Part shown: positions 41,813 through 63,129 of the stretch, piece by piece
Numbering within the stretch: position 1 is the stretch's first letter
Layout of the letters: each line of letters starts with the position of its first letter
Origin: Symbiodinium natans
Lineage: Eukaryota; Sar; Dinophyceae; Suessiales; Symbiodiniaceae
Length of the DNA stretch: 64,000 nt
Direction: 5' to 3'
Assembly: GCA_905221605.1 (NCBI GenBank)
Contig: CAJNDS010001602.1
Location: 538,501-602,500, forward strand
Notes under the pieces: generated by a model
What the model was told of the DNA's origin: nothing
What the model saw: only the letters and a program-made list of their open reading frames with translations
Databases searched by the model: none
Made by a program: the position numbers and the translations under genes

Positions 41813-44467
41813 ATGGCCTTCCTTGTTTGGCTCGCCGGCGTGGTGGAGGCCTTCGCTGCATCGCTGGGATGCAGCGGGCTTCAGCTCTTGTTGGTCCTGT
41901 CGGGCTGTTGGTTGCTATGGCGATGCTTCAATCTAAAGCAGGTTTTCGGGGATGTGCTTTCTGGTCACGGAGGCTCTGCGAAGGTGACGGTGCCGGCCCA
42001 AGGCTTTGAAACATCCCGGGGCACATCGGAAAGCTCGGAAAGCTCGGAAGGCGGGAAAGCTCGGAAGTTTGACTACGAGAAGGAGTGGAAGACGTGGCCC
42101 AAGGAGTCCATTCCGTGCTGGGATCCAGCCACTTTGGAGTTCCTGGGGGAAGTTCCTGCTTGTAGCGAGGAAGGGATGAAAGAGAAGGTGAGAAAAGCTC
42201 GCCTTGCGCAGCAGTCCTGGAAGACTTCCTCCTTCGCGAAGCGTCGATATGTCCTGCGGACCATCCAGCGCTTTATCTTGGAGAACATGGATACCATTTG
42301 CACCGTGGCCTGTCGAGACTCCGGCAAGACAGTGCTGGACGCCATGGTCGGGGAGCTGACCGTGACGTTGGAGAAGCTTCGCTGGACCATCGCTTCCGGT
42401 GAAACATACCTGCGTCCCGAGTACCGGGACTCTGGGCTCATGAACTTGCACAAGACAAGTCGCGTCGAATGGGAGCCCGTTGGCGTGGTTGGGGCCATCG
42501 TGCCATGGAACTATCCCTTTCACAACGTTTTCAACCCAATGATTGCAGCAGTCTTCTCAGGGAATGCGATTGTCATCAAAGTGTCTGAGTTTGCAGCCTG
42601 GTCTTCGTTGTACTTGGGCAGGGCCCTTCGGCTTTGCCTCGAGGCCTCGGGAGCCCCTCCCGACTTGGTGCAGCTGGCACCGGGATTCGCGGAAGCGGGA
42701 AAGGCGCTTGTTGAAGACTGTGACAAGCTGATCTTCGTGGGGAGTGTGGCTGTGGGACGCAAGGTAATGGAGTCCGCCAGTCGAGCAGAAATCCTGACAC
42801 CGGTAATCTTGGAGCTTGGGGGCAAGGATCCCTTCGTGGTTTGCGAGGATGCTACGGTTGACGAGGCTCTGGTGCAGCTGGTGGTTCGTGGAGCCTTCCA
42901 GAACATGGGCCAGAACTGTGCGGGGCCCGAAAGGTTCATCGTCTACGACAAGGTCTATGATACTTTCTGCCAGAAGGTGGCAGATCTCGTCAGAAAGTTA
43001 CGGCAGGGACCCCCTTTGGGCCCAGAGGGGCCGTCGGTGGACTGCGGGGCCTGTGTGCATCCTCCCAGTCTTTTGAATTACCAGCGCCTGGTCGACGACG
43101 CCGTCCAGAAGGGCGCCAAAGTCCTGAGCGGCGGGAAGAGGAACTCGGACTTAGGTGCACAGTTCTTCGAGCCCACGGTGCTCTGTGACGTAACGGAGGA
43201 GATGCTCATTGCGCAGGAGGAGACCTTCGGCCCGATCCTCTCCATCTTCCGTGTGCCCTTTGAAGGCCGGAAAGCCGACGCCGAGGCGCTGCGCCTGGCC
43301 AACGCCTGCCGCTTCGCGCTGTCCTCCTGCGCTCACGGAGACGAGACGCGAGCCGAGTACCTCTGCCGGCACTTCGAGGCCCCTCTAAGCAAAGATCCCA
43401 CTTTCAAACGCCCCCCCCCCTTTACTGACTCGGTTTCTCTCTTTACTCACTCTCTTTATGGACAGTCATGTGGTGCCCTCTCTTTCTCAGATTCGCAGGC
43501 CGGCATGGCAAGCGTAAACGATGTCGAGGGCACCACCTACCTCAGCCAGTCACTGCCCTTCGGCGGCTTCAAGGACCGACGACCGACGGGCAGAATCCAC
43601 AAACAAACAGCACAAATACACCGCACAACCCCCCCCCCCGGAGACATCCCGCGTTTCCTCTTCCTTTGTTGCCAGCTTTCTTTTGATAGGCCATGCAAGC
43701 CTGACAGGCAGCTGTCTAAGCACTCTTACATAACACTAACAGGACTCGGGCTTTGGGCGCTTTGCGGGCCCCGAGGGCTTGCGAGGTCTCTGCCACGAGC
43801 GCTCCATCGTCCAGAACCGCGCCACTTTCCTGAAGCCGAGCATCCCTCCGGCCATCGCCTACCCAGCATCTGGCCAGGGCGAGGCACATGTGGTGTGTGG
43901 CCCCTCTGCCCCCCAAATTTTGTGGATTGCGCGATTCTTGGGTGGAATTCGCCTACCGCCCTCTTCCCGGACCCGGATACTTCTCGGCTGTAAGGCTAGC
44001 ATTCTCAAGATTTCACAAGTTCCATTTCCATTTCTTCAGGAGCAGATAGTTGTGAAACAAACATATCACATCCCTCGTTATTTCACCAAAGTCACGCACA
44101 TTACTTTAGCCACTAGTGTATCGTTTTGGTTCAAACAGACGAAAGAGAGAGATGCAAGATCACAACCTGTTCCCTTATCAATCTACTTGTATGTCTTAGT
44201 AGTTCTACTACTGGTAGCACATGATCTAAGATTGTCTATTGACAAACAGAAGGTGTATTCAATCCTTCGTTCTGTTAATGTTGACTTTGCGTGAAGATAC
44301 TAGACGGCAAGCATCTGAAGTCAGACTCGAACTCTTCGATGTCTTTTCTGGAGTCCAGGCTTCGTTCTAGCACCTGACGTGTTGGTGATGTAGGCACGCA
44401 ATCTCAGCAAGCGGAGCCCACCGGACAGCCTCCCCCTGCTCCCCGCCTCAAGTCGAAGAAGAAATGA
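41813..44467 (+). CDS. ALDH22A1: ALDH22-like membrane-anchored aldehyde dehydrogenase
   Basis: An NAD(P)-dependent oxidation of an aldehyde is expected; the substrate is unknown. Exons 41813-43378, 43499-43573, 43743-43883 and 44408-44467. Residues 1-40 are hydrophobic (LQLLLVLSGCWLLW), a membrane anchor like that of plant ALDH22A1. Family motifs are intact: GAIVPWNYPFHNVFNPM, VIKVSEFAAWS, the catalytic glutamate in LELGGKDPF, the catalytic cysteine in GQNCAGPERF, ETFGPI, and QSLPFGGFK joined to DSGFGRFAGPEGLRGL. The last exon adds a proline-rich tail ending in KSKKK. The first intron (43379-43498) starts with GC, is 120 bp and has no in-frame stop, so the raw ORF runs through it. The second donor is GA and the third GC. 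The start at 41,813 is the first Met of the open frame and begins the anchor. The ALDH22 assignment is from memory of the plant sequence. Confidence 0.9.
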
Positions 44468-45457
44468 AGGGTGGAACACACAAAATAGTCAAAATAGTCG
44501 GAATAGTCCTGCACGTTGGCATGTCGAGACGTCCAGGTGTAGGTCCTATGCTCTTGGAGTCCTGGAGGTTCAGATAGGTTAAGGCCGCGACATGCCTTTG
44601 CCTTTAGCCGTGAGTCTTGTGCACATGTGTTGGGGCGTGGTGGGGGGCGGGGAGCAGTGTAAGGGAAAAGGTGGTGGTGTCCAGTACTGCAGCCCGCTCC
44701 TCCCAGCTAAAACTGAGGCTGTTGTGTTGAGCAGAGGTTTTCATGTGGAGAGTGGCTCTGAGTGTTCGCCTTTTCTGGTCAGAGGCCTTTTGCCGAGGGC
44801 TCAACCTTGTGCTCTACGGCTCTCTTGCCCAGCGCTTTGAGGGCCTCCGGCTGCTTGCAGGCCAGGCGGAGACAGAGACATAGAGTCTGACATAGAGGCT
44901 TTCTCTTTTGATTTTGCTTACCCGAGACACTCCTTTTTTCTCCTCACTTCTTGTCTGACACTTGTACAACAGGCACCTCTCCTGCGCCAATTGTTCTGCC
45001 GGCTGTCAAAGCTTGGGATTAACAGATTGACAGTTTCGGGGAATGTTCGGGAATGAAGCATCGAAGTAGGAGCCGGTTGTACACATTATCTACAGGACCT
45101 AGGAGGAGCGCAGACTTTGGGTATCGGACAGCAGTCCCTTTCTTAAGGAAGCATCAATGAATCATCAAGGAAGCATCATCCATGTCCAAGGCTTGCAACC
45201 ACAGCCTGCCAGGTGCCTCTGGTGGCGACACCAAGCAGCAGTGACTCTAGTTCTATGCAGTCATGCAGTTTACAGATTGCCATGTAGTTTGTTGTTTCGA
45301 CATGCATGCGTGGCATCAGCGCACCTATTTTTCCGTAAAAAGTCGGCAGCCGGGCTTGCGATGCTGAGACGAGAGCAGCGATGGCCCAACTGCACCGGCC
45401 CTTCTGAGACACAGTGCTCAAGGGCGATCACCCCCCTCCCGTCCCGGCACCGCCGCG
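44468..45457. other. Intergenic region downstream of the aldehyde dehydrogenase gene
   Basis: No convincing exon on either strand. Short ORFs at about 44,592-44,840 and 45,157-45,489 show no family resemblance. The latter overlaps the start of the next proposed gene in another frame. Confidence 0.5.
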
Positions 45458-45896
45458 ATGGACCTTTGTGCGACGTTGAGGCAGCTTGAGGACTTTTTCA
45501 ATGGCTGCCGAAATGAATGTGACCAGAAGTGCGTCATCGACAATCACGAGGCTTGTGCAAGCAACAGGGGTTTACATGTCTGTCATGGGTTCTGCGGTTC
45601 TGTCGCTGTATGATGTTATAGCGGTGCATACCGGCTTTTACGCCGGCTTACATTACATTCCAGGTTCTCTGACGTGCATGAATTGTACTCAGGTTGAGAT
45701 CTTGCAGGGCCCTTCGTTGGGCACCCCAAACTTTACAGAGTCCTTCTGTCCCTCGGGCCGTGCAGACCTCTGCACTCCACGCATCGCTTCGGGAGGCCAG
45801 GCGTTCTTCTTCGTTTCCGAGTGCGGCTGCAGTTTCAGTAGATGTGAATGTGACACAGTGACATCATGTGATGAAGTGATATGCGATCGGGCCTAG
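45458..45896 (+). CDS. Small cysteine-rich protein, two exons (tentative)
   Basis: Exon 1, 45458-45554, begins with an ATG and encodes MDLCATLRQLEDFFNGCRNE followed by a cysteine-rich tail. Exon 2, 45664-45896, encodes a cysteine-rich stretch with SLTCMNCTQVEILQG, FFFVSECGCSFSRCECD and a stop at 45,894-45,896. Joining them with a GT donor (45555) and AG acceptor preserves phase and yields about 109 residues with about 16 cysteines, many in pairs two or three residues apart. It could be a metal-binding or disulphide-rich protein. There is no obvious signal peptide and no family I recognise. Extra exons may exist on either side. Confidence 0.5.
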
Positions 45897-46305
45897 TACG
45901 GTAGTGCCGTAGAATGCCCTGAAGGCTACTATTACGGCGGTGCTTCTGAGCGATCTGGAAGATGAGAGAGCAACTACTTTGAGCAGCCGATATGTGACGT
46001 GATGTGACATAGGAGTCAGCTCGTGTTCTCTCGAATTCGAACGGAGACCGAGAGGCGTTAGCTGAATGTTTCCCAGAGTTTCACCGTTTTCACTCACAGC
46101 AAATATTGGGAGCAGAAGTGTCAGAAACAGCACGCAGGCCCACACTGTCACAGCCTTCGCTTCTGACCCTGCACGCCCTCACCGTGCCCTCACCTCATGC
46201 ATCGATCGTATTGCCATATATTTCGCACGATGTTGATTTTTTTGGCGCAGCGCGGATCAAGAGAGAGAGAGAGGGATGTAAGGAGGCCCTTGACAGGCAA
46301 TGGCG

Positions 46306-47995
46306 CAATGATCGGTGCTCTGGATTGGGCGCTCCGCCTCGCGCTCCCTTTCCGGATTCCTCCCCCGACTTCCCTCGGTCAGAACGCTGTCGGTCATTTT
46401 GGTCGCTTTGGTCGTTGTGGTCAGGATGGCTCCCAGAGTCGAGAAAGGACTCAAGCGCTGGCGAGGCTGAGGGCGAGGCTGAGGGCGAGGCTGAGCTCAG
46501 CGGGCGCGGGCGCAGGGGGCGGAGGGGGCCTCGCGGGCGTAGCGAGCTCGGCTCGGACGGTGGCGGAGTTGAAGGCGGAGCTCTTGGAGCGGCACCTGCC
46601 CAGAACCGGTCGCAAGCAAGAGCTGCAAGATCGGCTGCAGGCGGCCCTGGACATTGAGAAGATGACCGTGACGCAGCTCAAAGCCCAGCTGGCTCAGCAA
46701 GGTCAGAACAGTTTTGTGCTTCTTTTTTTGCTCTGTCTTTTGTCTTTTCATCGTCGTTTTTTCTCTGATCTTCCTCACACACAAATACGCCTTCAAGATC
46801 CGCCGTGTTTTTCCCCGCAATGCCGGTCCTCGTTCAGGACGGGTGAAAATAGAAGAAGAGTGTCAGTGAATTCAGTGACTTCAGTGATTCAGTGTGTGAA
46901 GACTGTGAAGATGTGGGTTAAGTCTCTGTTGTTCCGCAGAAGACTGGTGCATGGCTCCGCTTCGTGGCTTTTGCCTGAGGCGATGGAGCACGCTCCCGTC
47001 CAAGGGCTTGGATGAAGTCATTTCGAAGACCGGGAGACGCAGATCCCCTCTAGCATGGACGTAAGCGAACATATTCGGACCACCCGGCTGGAACACTTTC
47101 ACCGGGGGTGGACTGTCGCTAGACGCACATACACTAGGTGAGAGCGCGGTTTGTCCCATGCTCCTTGTTTGCAGTCATAGCGGTCGGAGTGCTACTAGAC
47201 TTACTTGACGATGCCAGGTTTTGAAGGCGCCCCTCCACTGCCCTGCATAGCCCTCTCGATTGCAAAAAATGCACCCCGCCATGGGACCAGCCGCGGCTCC
47301 TACTTCAAAGCGCGGGGCGCGCGAATAAGGAAGCAAGATGTTGAAGGACAGAATAGGACAGAAATCAGGGGAGGCGAACATCGCTTAAAACGCAAAGGGG
47401 TCCACTGGGGGCGAGTCGGTCCAATTTCTTTCGACTTCGCTTTGTTTGAGTCTTTTTTGGAGTCTGTTTGGAGCGTTTGCGTTGGAGCCTTCTTGGCGAG
47501 TCCGGAGGCTTGGCGACGGCGGGCCTCAAGGCAGAACTCATGCAGCGGCTCACGGCTACACTGCGACGAAGGCCGAAGCCCAGAAAGAGAGCTGCAACAG
47601 CGGCAACTGCGGCAACGGCGGCAACTTCAGAAGTGCCAGAGATTCCCAGGTTCCGACGTTGCAACCCCACAGCACTGGAGAGCCTCTCGCAAGATGGCTG
47701 GTTGTTGGGGAAAGTGAAAGTCGTGATGACTTTCGGCGTCTTCGTCGAGACACCCACGGGATGGGGCATGGTCCCTGCCGATGAGCTGGCTCTCACGGAC
47801 GTCACGGACGTCACGGACGTCACAGATGTGGAGAGTCAGCCAGTGCTCCAAAGAAGCGACCCAAGAGGGACAAGGAACTCAGGAGCTGCAAGAGCTCTAC
47901 TTCGCGAGAAAGAGGGCGGAGGTGGAGGCGTTTGGGTGCCGGCGGACGCCTTCCGCATGGACCAGCCAGTCGAGGCCGCCCGCGGGGTGCGTTGA
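46306..47995 (+). CDS. SAP-domain and S1-domain protein
   Basis: Exon 1 ends at 46691; its start is unclear and 46,306 is one possible ATG. It encodes an Arg/Ala-rich leader, a first SAP motif (TVAELKAELLERHLPRTGRK, from 46,557) and the first half of a second (MTVTQLKAQL). Exon 2, 47501-47995, completes the second SAP motif (SGGLATAGLKAELMQRL) and adds an S1-type fold (GWLLGKVKVVMTFGVFVETP, then GWGMVPADEL). The intron 46692-47500 starts with GC. SAP motifs bind DNA or RNA and S1 domains bind RNA, so a plastid or nuclear nucleic-acid-binding protein is likely; the leader might be a plastid targeting sequence, which is inference. A GACGTCACG triplet repeat gives TDVTDVTDVTDV. After that repeat the reading may involve another splice, so the last 60 residues are less sure. 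The stop is at 47,993-47,995. Confidence 0.72.
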
Positions 47996-49479
47996 AGTCT
48001 GTTGTGAAACCGCATCATGTGCGTGTGGGAACGTGTGGGAACGTGTGGGAACGTGTGGGAACGTGTGGGAACGTGTGGGGTGAAGACTTGACTACTGAGT
48101 ACTGCCGCACTCTGCACAGTAACAGAAGTGATGCTGACGAATTCAGTGTTTCAGACATGCAGGGAACATTACTAACATTACCATTCATTGCCCGGATTTT
48201 CATGATAGGCACATGCTGCCCCATGACACCGAAGATTACGCATTGACAGAGAGCACTGAGATGGTACACTCAGTGATATGAAGATCGCACGTTACGTCCA
48301 CGAACCTGCCGACGGTGATGGTTATAGCCAAACATCTTGTGATGTATGCAGCGTATGTTTCGCCTTCTTTGGGTGAACTTTGGAGCATGATGATTTGGAT
48401 CAAGCATTGATGCAGGAACTTGGAGCAAGTGTTGAGAGTCCAGGGACGCTGCCTTGCGCTGTTGTTGCAGTATCGAAGGAGTGGGTCGACCAGGAACACA
48501 GACCTTTGTCTAGCTCATTAAAACCAAGGACGCTGCGTCCAACGGTGCAATGGTCCAGTTTCCCCCCCCCCCCCCCCCCAATCACCCGAAAGTTCCCCCC
48601 GGCTTAAGCCAAGCGCAGTTCTCTCCTTTCACAAGCTAGGTCCGTGTCCTGCAAACCCACGCGGAGTCCGGCTGCCTGCTGCTTTCCATGAGGAAAACGT
48701 GCTGGGCGTGCTGAGCGTGCTGAGTGCTGTGATTAGTTCAGCGCTGGATTGAGCTGCAAGTTGTTCTTCTCGGCAAGGAAATCTCTCTTGTGCCAAGTCA
48801 AGAGACGTGTAAGCTCAGGGCAATGAACAGCAGATGCATTATCTTGGAGTTCTGTTTCTGGGTTGTCAGTGAGTTGGAGAGTCACCACGGCAATGTTAAA
48901 AGTAAAGTCGCGAGGTCAGCAGCATCAGGTCTTTGTTGTGGGGGGCGGGGAGTCGTCCTACATACTCCTACATAGTCTTAAAACAGGGAAAGCGATTCTG
49001 GGCTTTCTGAGTGCTCTGAATTGGGGCGTGAAATTCGAGTTTCCGATTGATGGAGCTGGGCGGCCTCCAGCGGCTTCGGACTCTTCGGACTCGGCCTCTC
49101 CAACGTTGAGTCAGTCGCAGTTGCGACTCTGCCCCAGAGAAGAGGCCGGGGCGCTTCTTTGCGGCGGGCCCCCTGACTCGCCGATTGTCGTGAGCCGCGC
49201 CGCAATACTTGCGGTGCTCCCCCCCAATTTAGTCAGCTACTCTGCCCGCCTCGGCCGCATCCTGGGAGAACAGTCTTTGGGGGCGGAATTCAAGTGGCTC
49301 TCAAACCATAGAAGGGAGCATCCTGAGGGCCTAGGGGGTCCATAGCGAGTCCCTGCGCAAGGGGTCCATAAGCCCTGAAAATGCCGGGAGACACTACCAG
49401 CACTCCTACGGCTTGAGTCAGAATGCCCCACACCTTATCGCCGTTTCTACCGTTTCTACCTTTCTCAGCGTTGTTCCAG
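47996..49479. other. Intergenic region upstream of the MAP kinase gene
   Basis: No conserved coding block was recognised. It holds the 10-bp repeat at about 48,026-48,080, a C run at 48,560-48,578 and a G/T-poor stretch before the kinase start. A pyrimidine-rich tract with CTACC and TTTCTCAG lies just upstream of 49,480. Confidence 0.5.
48026..48080. repeat. GTGTGGGAAC decamer array
   Basis: About five tandem copies of GTGTGGGAAC lie directly downstream of the SAP/S1 gene stop. Their regularity suggests local slippage. Confidence 0.9.

Positions 49480-49482
<3 letters not shown>
49475..49482 (+). promoter_or_regulatory. Possible spliced-leader acceptor at the MAP kinase start
   Basis: TTCCAG immediately precedes the ATG at 49,480, after a pyrimidine-rich stretch (about 49,430-49,470). 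Dinoflagellate mRNAs receive a trans-spliced leader at an AG acceptor upstream of the start codon. If this is the acceptor, the 5' UTR of the body is zero bases long. A cis intron with an upstream leader exon is equally possible. Confidence 0.35.
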
Positions 49483-59189
<9,707 letters not shown>

Positions 59190-60569
59190 GCCGTAGGAGC
59201 GGTTGGGGGGAGCTGGGGAGAACTGGTTAGTACAGAGAGACAACAAAATAGCACAAGGAACAAATTCTCTGCAAATTCTTTCTGCATGTCCCTCACAAGG
59301 ACATGCTCTGCACTGCAGGTTTTTCAGGATGTTTGCTATTTCCTCGGCTCTCCGCTTTTCGATGAAGAAAATTCTAATCGAGAGCGTTGTCGAGTCGAGG
59401 AGAAAGAGACACAGAGAGAGGCAGAGGGCCGGGGAGGGAGAGAACTGAGCTCACACGTCAAGACCCCGCCTTTCAGTTTCAAGGAGCGGCCCCGAATACA
59501 GGGGCGTGGACGCACAGGGGGGTTCGCCCCCCATGCCCCAAGAAACCAAGAAACAAAGAAAGAAAGAGTGAGAGAGTCTTGCATGGCAGTACCACCCCAC
59601 CCACGTGCCCGAGTTAATTACCACTGACCACCGGAAGTCGGGGCGTGCCTAGTGCGCTGGGCTTTCGGGCCCAAAGATCCACATAGAAAGACAGAAAGAG
59701 CAAAATAACGACAGCCAGAAAGCAAGAACAAAGGATTATAAAGAAAGACGGAAAAAAGAAAGAAATTGGAATAGAATGAAAGGCAAATAAAGAAACTCAT
59801 CAGGAATACAAAAAAGAAAATGAACAAGAAAGAGAAAGAATCGAACCAATACTGAAAGAAAGAAGGAAAGAAAGACAAAGAACAAAAACACACAGGAAAG
59901 ACGAAACAGCAAAACAAAAAAAGCATTAACAAGATCCCAGAAAGAAAGAACGAAAGCATCATGCCAGCGGTGTGGGGGGGGAAGTCTGGAGATGCATGGC
60001 TGTGGCGAGCGCCAGAGCGCACAGCGGCGGCATGGAGGCAACCCCCAAACCACCAAAAGCACTAGTGAGGAGGAGCTGTCCGACAGGCCGTTGAAATGGG
60101 GGAAGGTTTTTGGAAGCAAACCCAGTCTGACTGCGGCGCGGTGGTAATTAGCGTGCAAGTCGTGAAGCCCGCTTGGGGGGAGAGGTTTCAATTGCAAAGT
60201 TTCCCCCATGCTCCTCTGCCAAAAATAAGCCAAGCGGGGGGCTGGGGGGTGGAAACTGGGGAGGAAATCGAGGGGAGGGGTGCGAGTCGGCTCTCCTACT
60301 GTATGAAGACTGTTTTACATCTCTTGATAAAGACGAAGAGCTTAAGCTACAAGTGAGTGCCCCTGAATCCCCTGAAGGCCCAGCTGGGGAGGCGCGGAAG
60401 AAAGGCAATTTGCGGCGCCAATCTCGCACCAACAGCACGTCACTTGCAAACACACACAACAGGAGTCCTCGGCGGGGAAGATCTGTAGGGTTAAGGTGTC
60501 TTAGGTAGCTTGTGGGGGGGGGGGGGCTTGTGGGGGGGGGGGGGGCATTTTTTTTTTTGCAAGAGTGTG

Positions 60570-60835
60570 GCTCGGGCTTGTCCCCTTGCAAAGGTGTGGC
60601 TTGGCTTGTCCCCTTGCAAAGGCTTGGCTTGGCTTGGCTCAGCCTGGCTCGTCTCGGCTTGGCTCGGCTTGGCTCGGCTTGGCTTTTCTCGGCTCGGCTC
60701 GGCTCGGCTTTCCTCGCCTCGGGCTTGCCTCGCTCGGCTGAAGTTGGCTGCTAGGCACGGCCTTGGCCTGGTTAGCTCGCTTGGTTGGGGCTTGGCTCGC
60801 CTCGGATTGGCTTGGCTCGACTTTGGTCCATGTTG
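60570..60835. repeat. GGCTTGGCTC-type repeat
   Basis: Decamer-like units CTTGGCTCGG and variants with CCTCG are tandemly arranged, preceded by copies of a longer unit containing TTGTCCCCTTGCAAAGG. Confidence 0.75.
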
Positions 60836-60839
60836 AACC

Positions 60840-61480
60840 CCGCTCTTTCAAGACGTGCGAAGCTTTCTTCGAAGAACATATGTTCTCTGCTCCGTGTTGA
60901 ACCCCGGCATTTTGACGTGCGAAGCTTTCAGAAAACATACGTTTTCTGAAACCCATCATGCGAGCATCGTGTTTGCAGGTGAGGGGGCTTATTTCGTTCG
61001 AACCCATCATGCGAGCATCGTGTTTGCAAATGGGGAGGTGGGTTGAAGTCGTACGAACCCCTCATGCCAGCCGAGCATTGTGTTTGCAAATCGGGGGGGG
61101 GGGGCTGCGCCCCCCCAACCCCCCGCTTTTTTAAGGCTGCTACACATGTTCAGCCGTACAGTCTTTTGTCAATCGCATAATGCGAGCATTGTGTTTGCAA
61201 ATGGGGGGGGGGGCTGCGGCCCCCCCCAACCCCCCCGCTTGTTTTAAGGCTGCCACCCATTTTAAGCCGTACAGTCTTTTTTCAACGCATGATGCGAGCA
61301 TTGTGTTTGCAACGGGGGGGGTTGGCTGGTCTCCCCCCCCCCCCCCCAACCCCCGCTTTTTTCAAGGCCACCCATTTTGAGCCGTACAGTTTCAAACACA
61401 TGATGCGAGCACTCTGTTTGCAAAACCTATTATAAGCCACACACTCTTTTTTCAAACGCATGATGCGAGCATTGTGTTTG
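60840..61480. repeat. Tandem repeat with GCATGATGCGAGCATTGTGTTTGCAA-like core
   Basis: About seven imperfect copies of a 100-120-bp unit. The core is GATGCGAGCATTGTGTTTGC. Between cores, several copies carry a G run, then CTGCG or a similar loop, then a C run, which could fold into hairpins, and then AGCCGTACAGTCTTTT. Confidence 0.85.
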
Positions 61481-62648
61481 CAAGTGGGGGAGGGGGGTTT
61501 AAACTTGCTGCTATTTACCGTCTTTACAACCTTTGAAAACGCAGAACTGCTATTTGTACAGTATTTACAGCCTCTGCAAACTCAGAAATGCTGCTAACTA
61601 CAGTATTTGCGCCCTCTGGACACGCGCAAATGCTGCTATTTACACTATTTGCAGTCCACACCTTTGCAAGGAAACATGGCCGAGCCACACCTTTGCAAAA
61701 AAACGCCTTCCGCCGTGGGGGGGGGGGGGGGGGTAAAAGAATGGTTTTCACGGCCGTTTTCCTGGGAAGGAGTTTCGCGACAGTACCGGATCAGGTCAGC
61801 AGAAGACAGAAGACGAAGGGAGAGTATGGTGTCACACGGACCGAGGACAAGGGGCGAACGCTGCTCTGTGAGAAGAAGAAGCAGAGGAAGAGGAAGAGGA
61901 GTAGAGGAATAGAGACACGGAGGGAAGGGAGAGAGAAGAACGTGCAGGAGAGGTGTGTCGTGCTGCTTGTGTAAGCTCATGTGTCATCAAATGTGCTGTG
62001 GAGTAGGGGATGTCTGGATGCATCGTTTTCGCATACTTGTCGTAACGCGTGTTTAGACACTGTCTGGGTGGTTGTGGTGTCTGGCGGTGGTGTTCTGGAG
62101 GGTGGAGTCTCAAGTCGAGCTGGGTAGAATCTGCCAGAAGCGGCAGGCGAATCTACGCGCAAATAAACGATTCAAGTCAAAAATGGGCTTCGCGTTAGCC
62201 ATCTGCTGTCTGCTGTAGGACCGGTGCCACCCTTGGTGCTGGAACTCCTGGACTGCACGAAGCTCGCTTCGAATTCGAACTGAAGCGATTTCATGTGAAG
62301 TCATTAGGCAAACCACAAGGCGAAAGCCACACATGTGCCAAGTTTGGCAAAATCACCAACGGGATAGGCAATTAGAGGCCAAGTCAGATTGATCGTCTCC
62401 CCCTGGTGACAAACACGAAATCGGATGAGATCACCCTACACAGACTTGCTCAACCAGCAGATTGCTGAGTTGAATGTCGCCTTGCCCTCATGATTTGTAG
62501 TCTTTTCGGGAGGCGTGCTGAACATGTGTAAACTTTTTATACGCATATGTACGTATATTTAATGGCTACCGCCAGTGCCGCCGACCCCAGACCCAAGACT
62601 GTCGCATTGGGGCGGAAGGCAGGGTGGAGCGCGGGCAGGTGGGGGGGG

Positions 62649-62649
<1 letters not shown>

Positions 62650-62732
<83 letters not shown>
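62650..62732. repeat. 83-base G homopolymer
   Basis: From 62,650 to 62,732 every base is G, continuing a run of G interrupted once by C at 62,649. It is flanked by G-rich DNA to about 63,930. Homopolymer length in assemblies is often inaccurate. Confidence 0.9.
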
Positions 62733-62733
<1 letters not shown>

Positions 62734-63129
62734 AAGGGGGGCGGCGGTGGGGGGTGACGGTAGAGGGTTGGTGTCGGATTAGGGAGTTGGGGGCGGAAGG
62801 CAGGGGTGGACTGGGGGGCATAGAGATGAAGAAGCGATGAGAGCGGTGAGAGCGGGGGGCGGTCGGATGGTGCACGATGGTGGGAGGGGGTAATGATGAG
62901 GGCTGGGGAGGGTTGGTGGGAGGGTTAGGGAGTGGGAGTGGGAGAGGGTGGGGGCGGCTGGCGGAAAGGGGGGCCTGACTCATCTGACCAGCTCCGGTGA
63001 GAGGGTTGGGGCGGAAGGCAGGGTGGAGCGCGGCGGGTGGACAGGGGAGGTGACGGTCGAGGGTTGGTGGAGTTGGGGGCGGAAGGCAGGGGAGTGATGA
63101 GAGCGGGGAGGCGGTTAGGGCGGGCGTGG

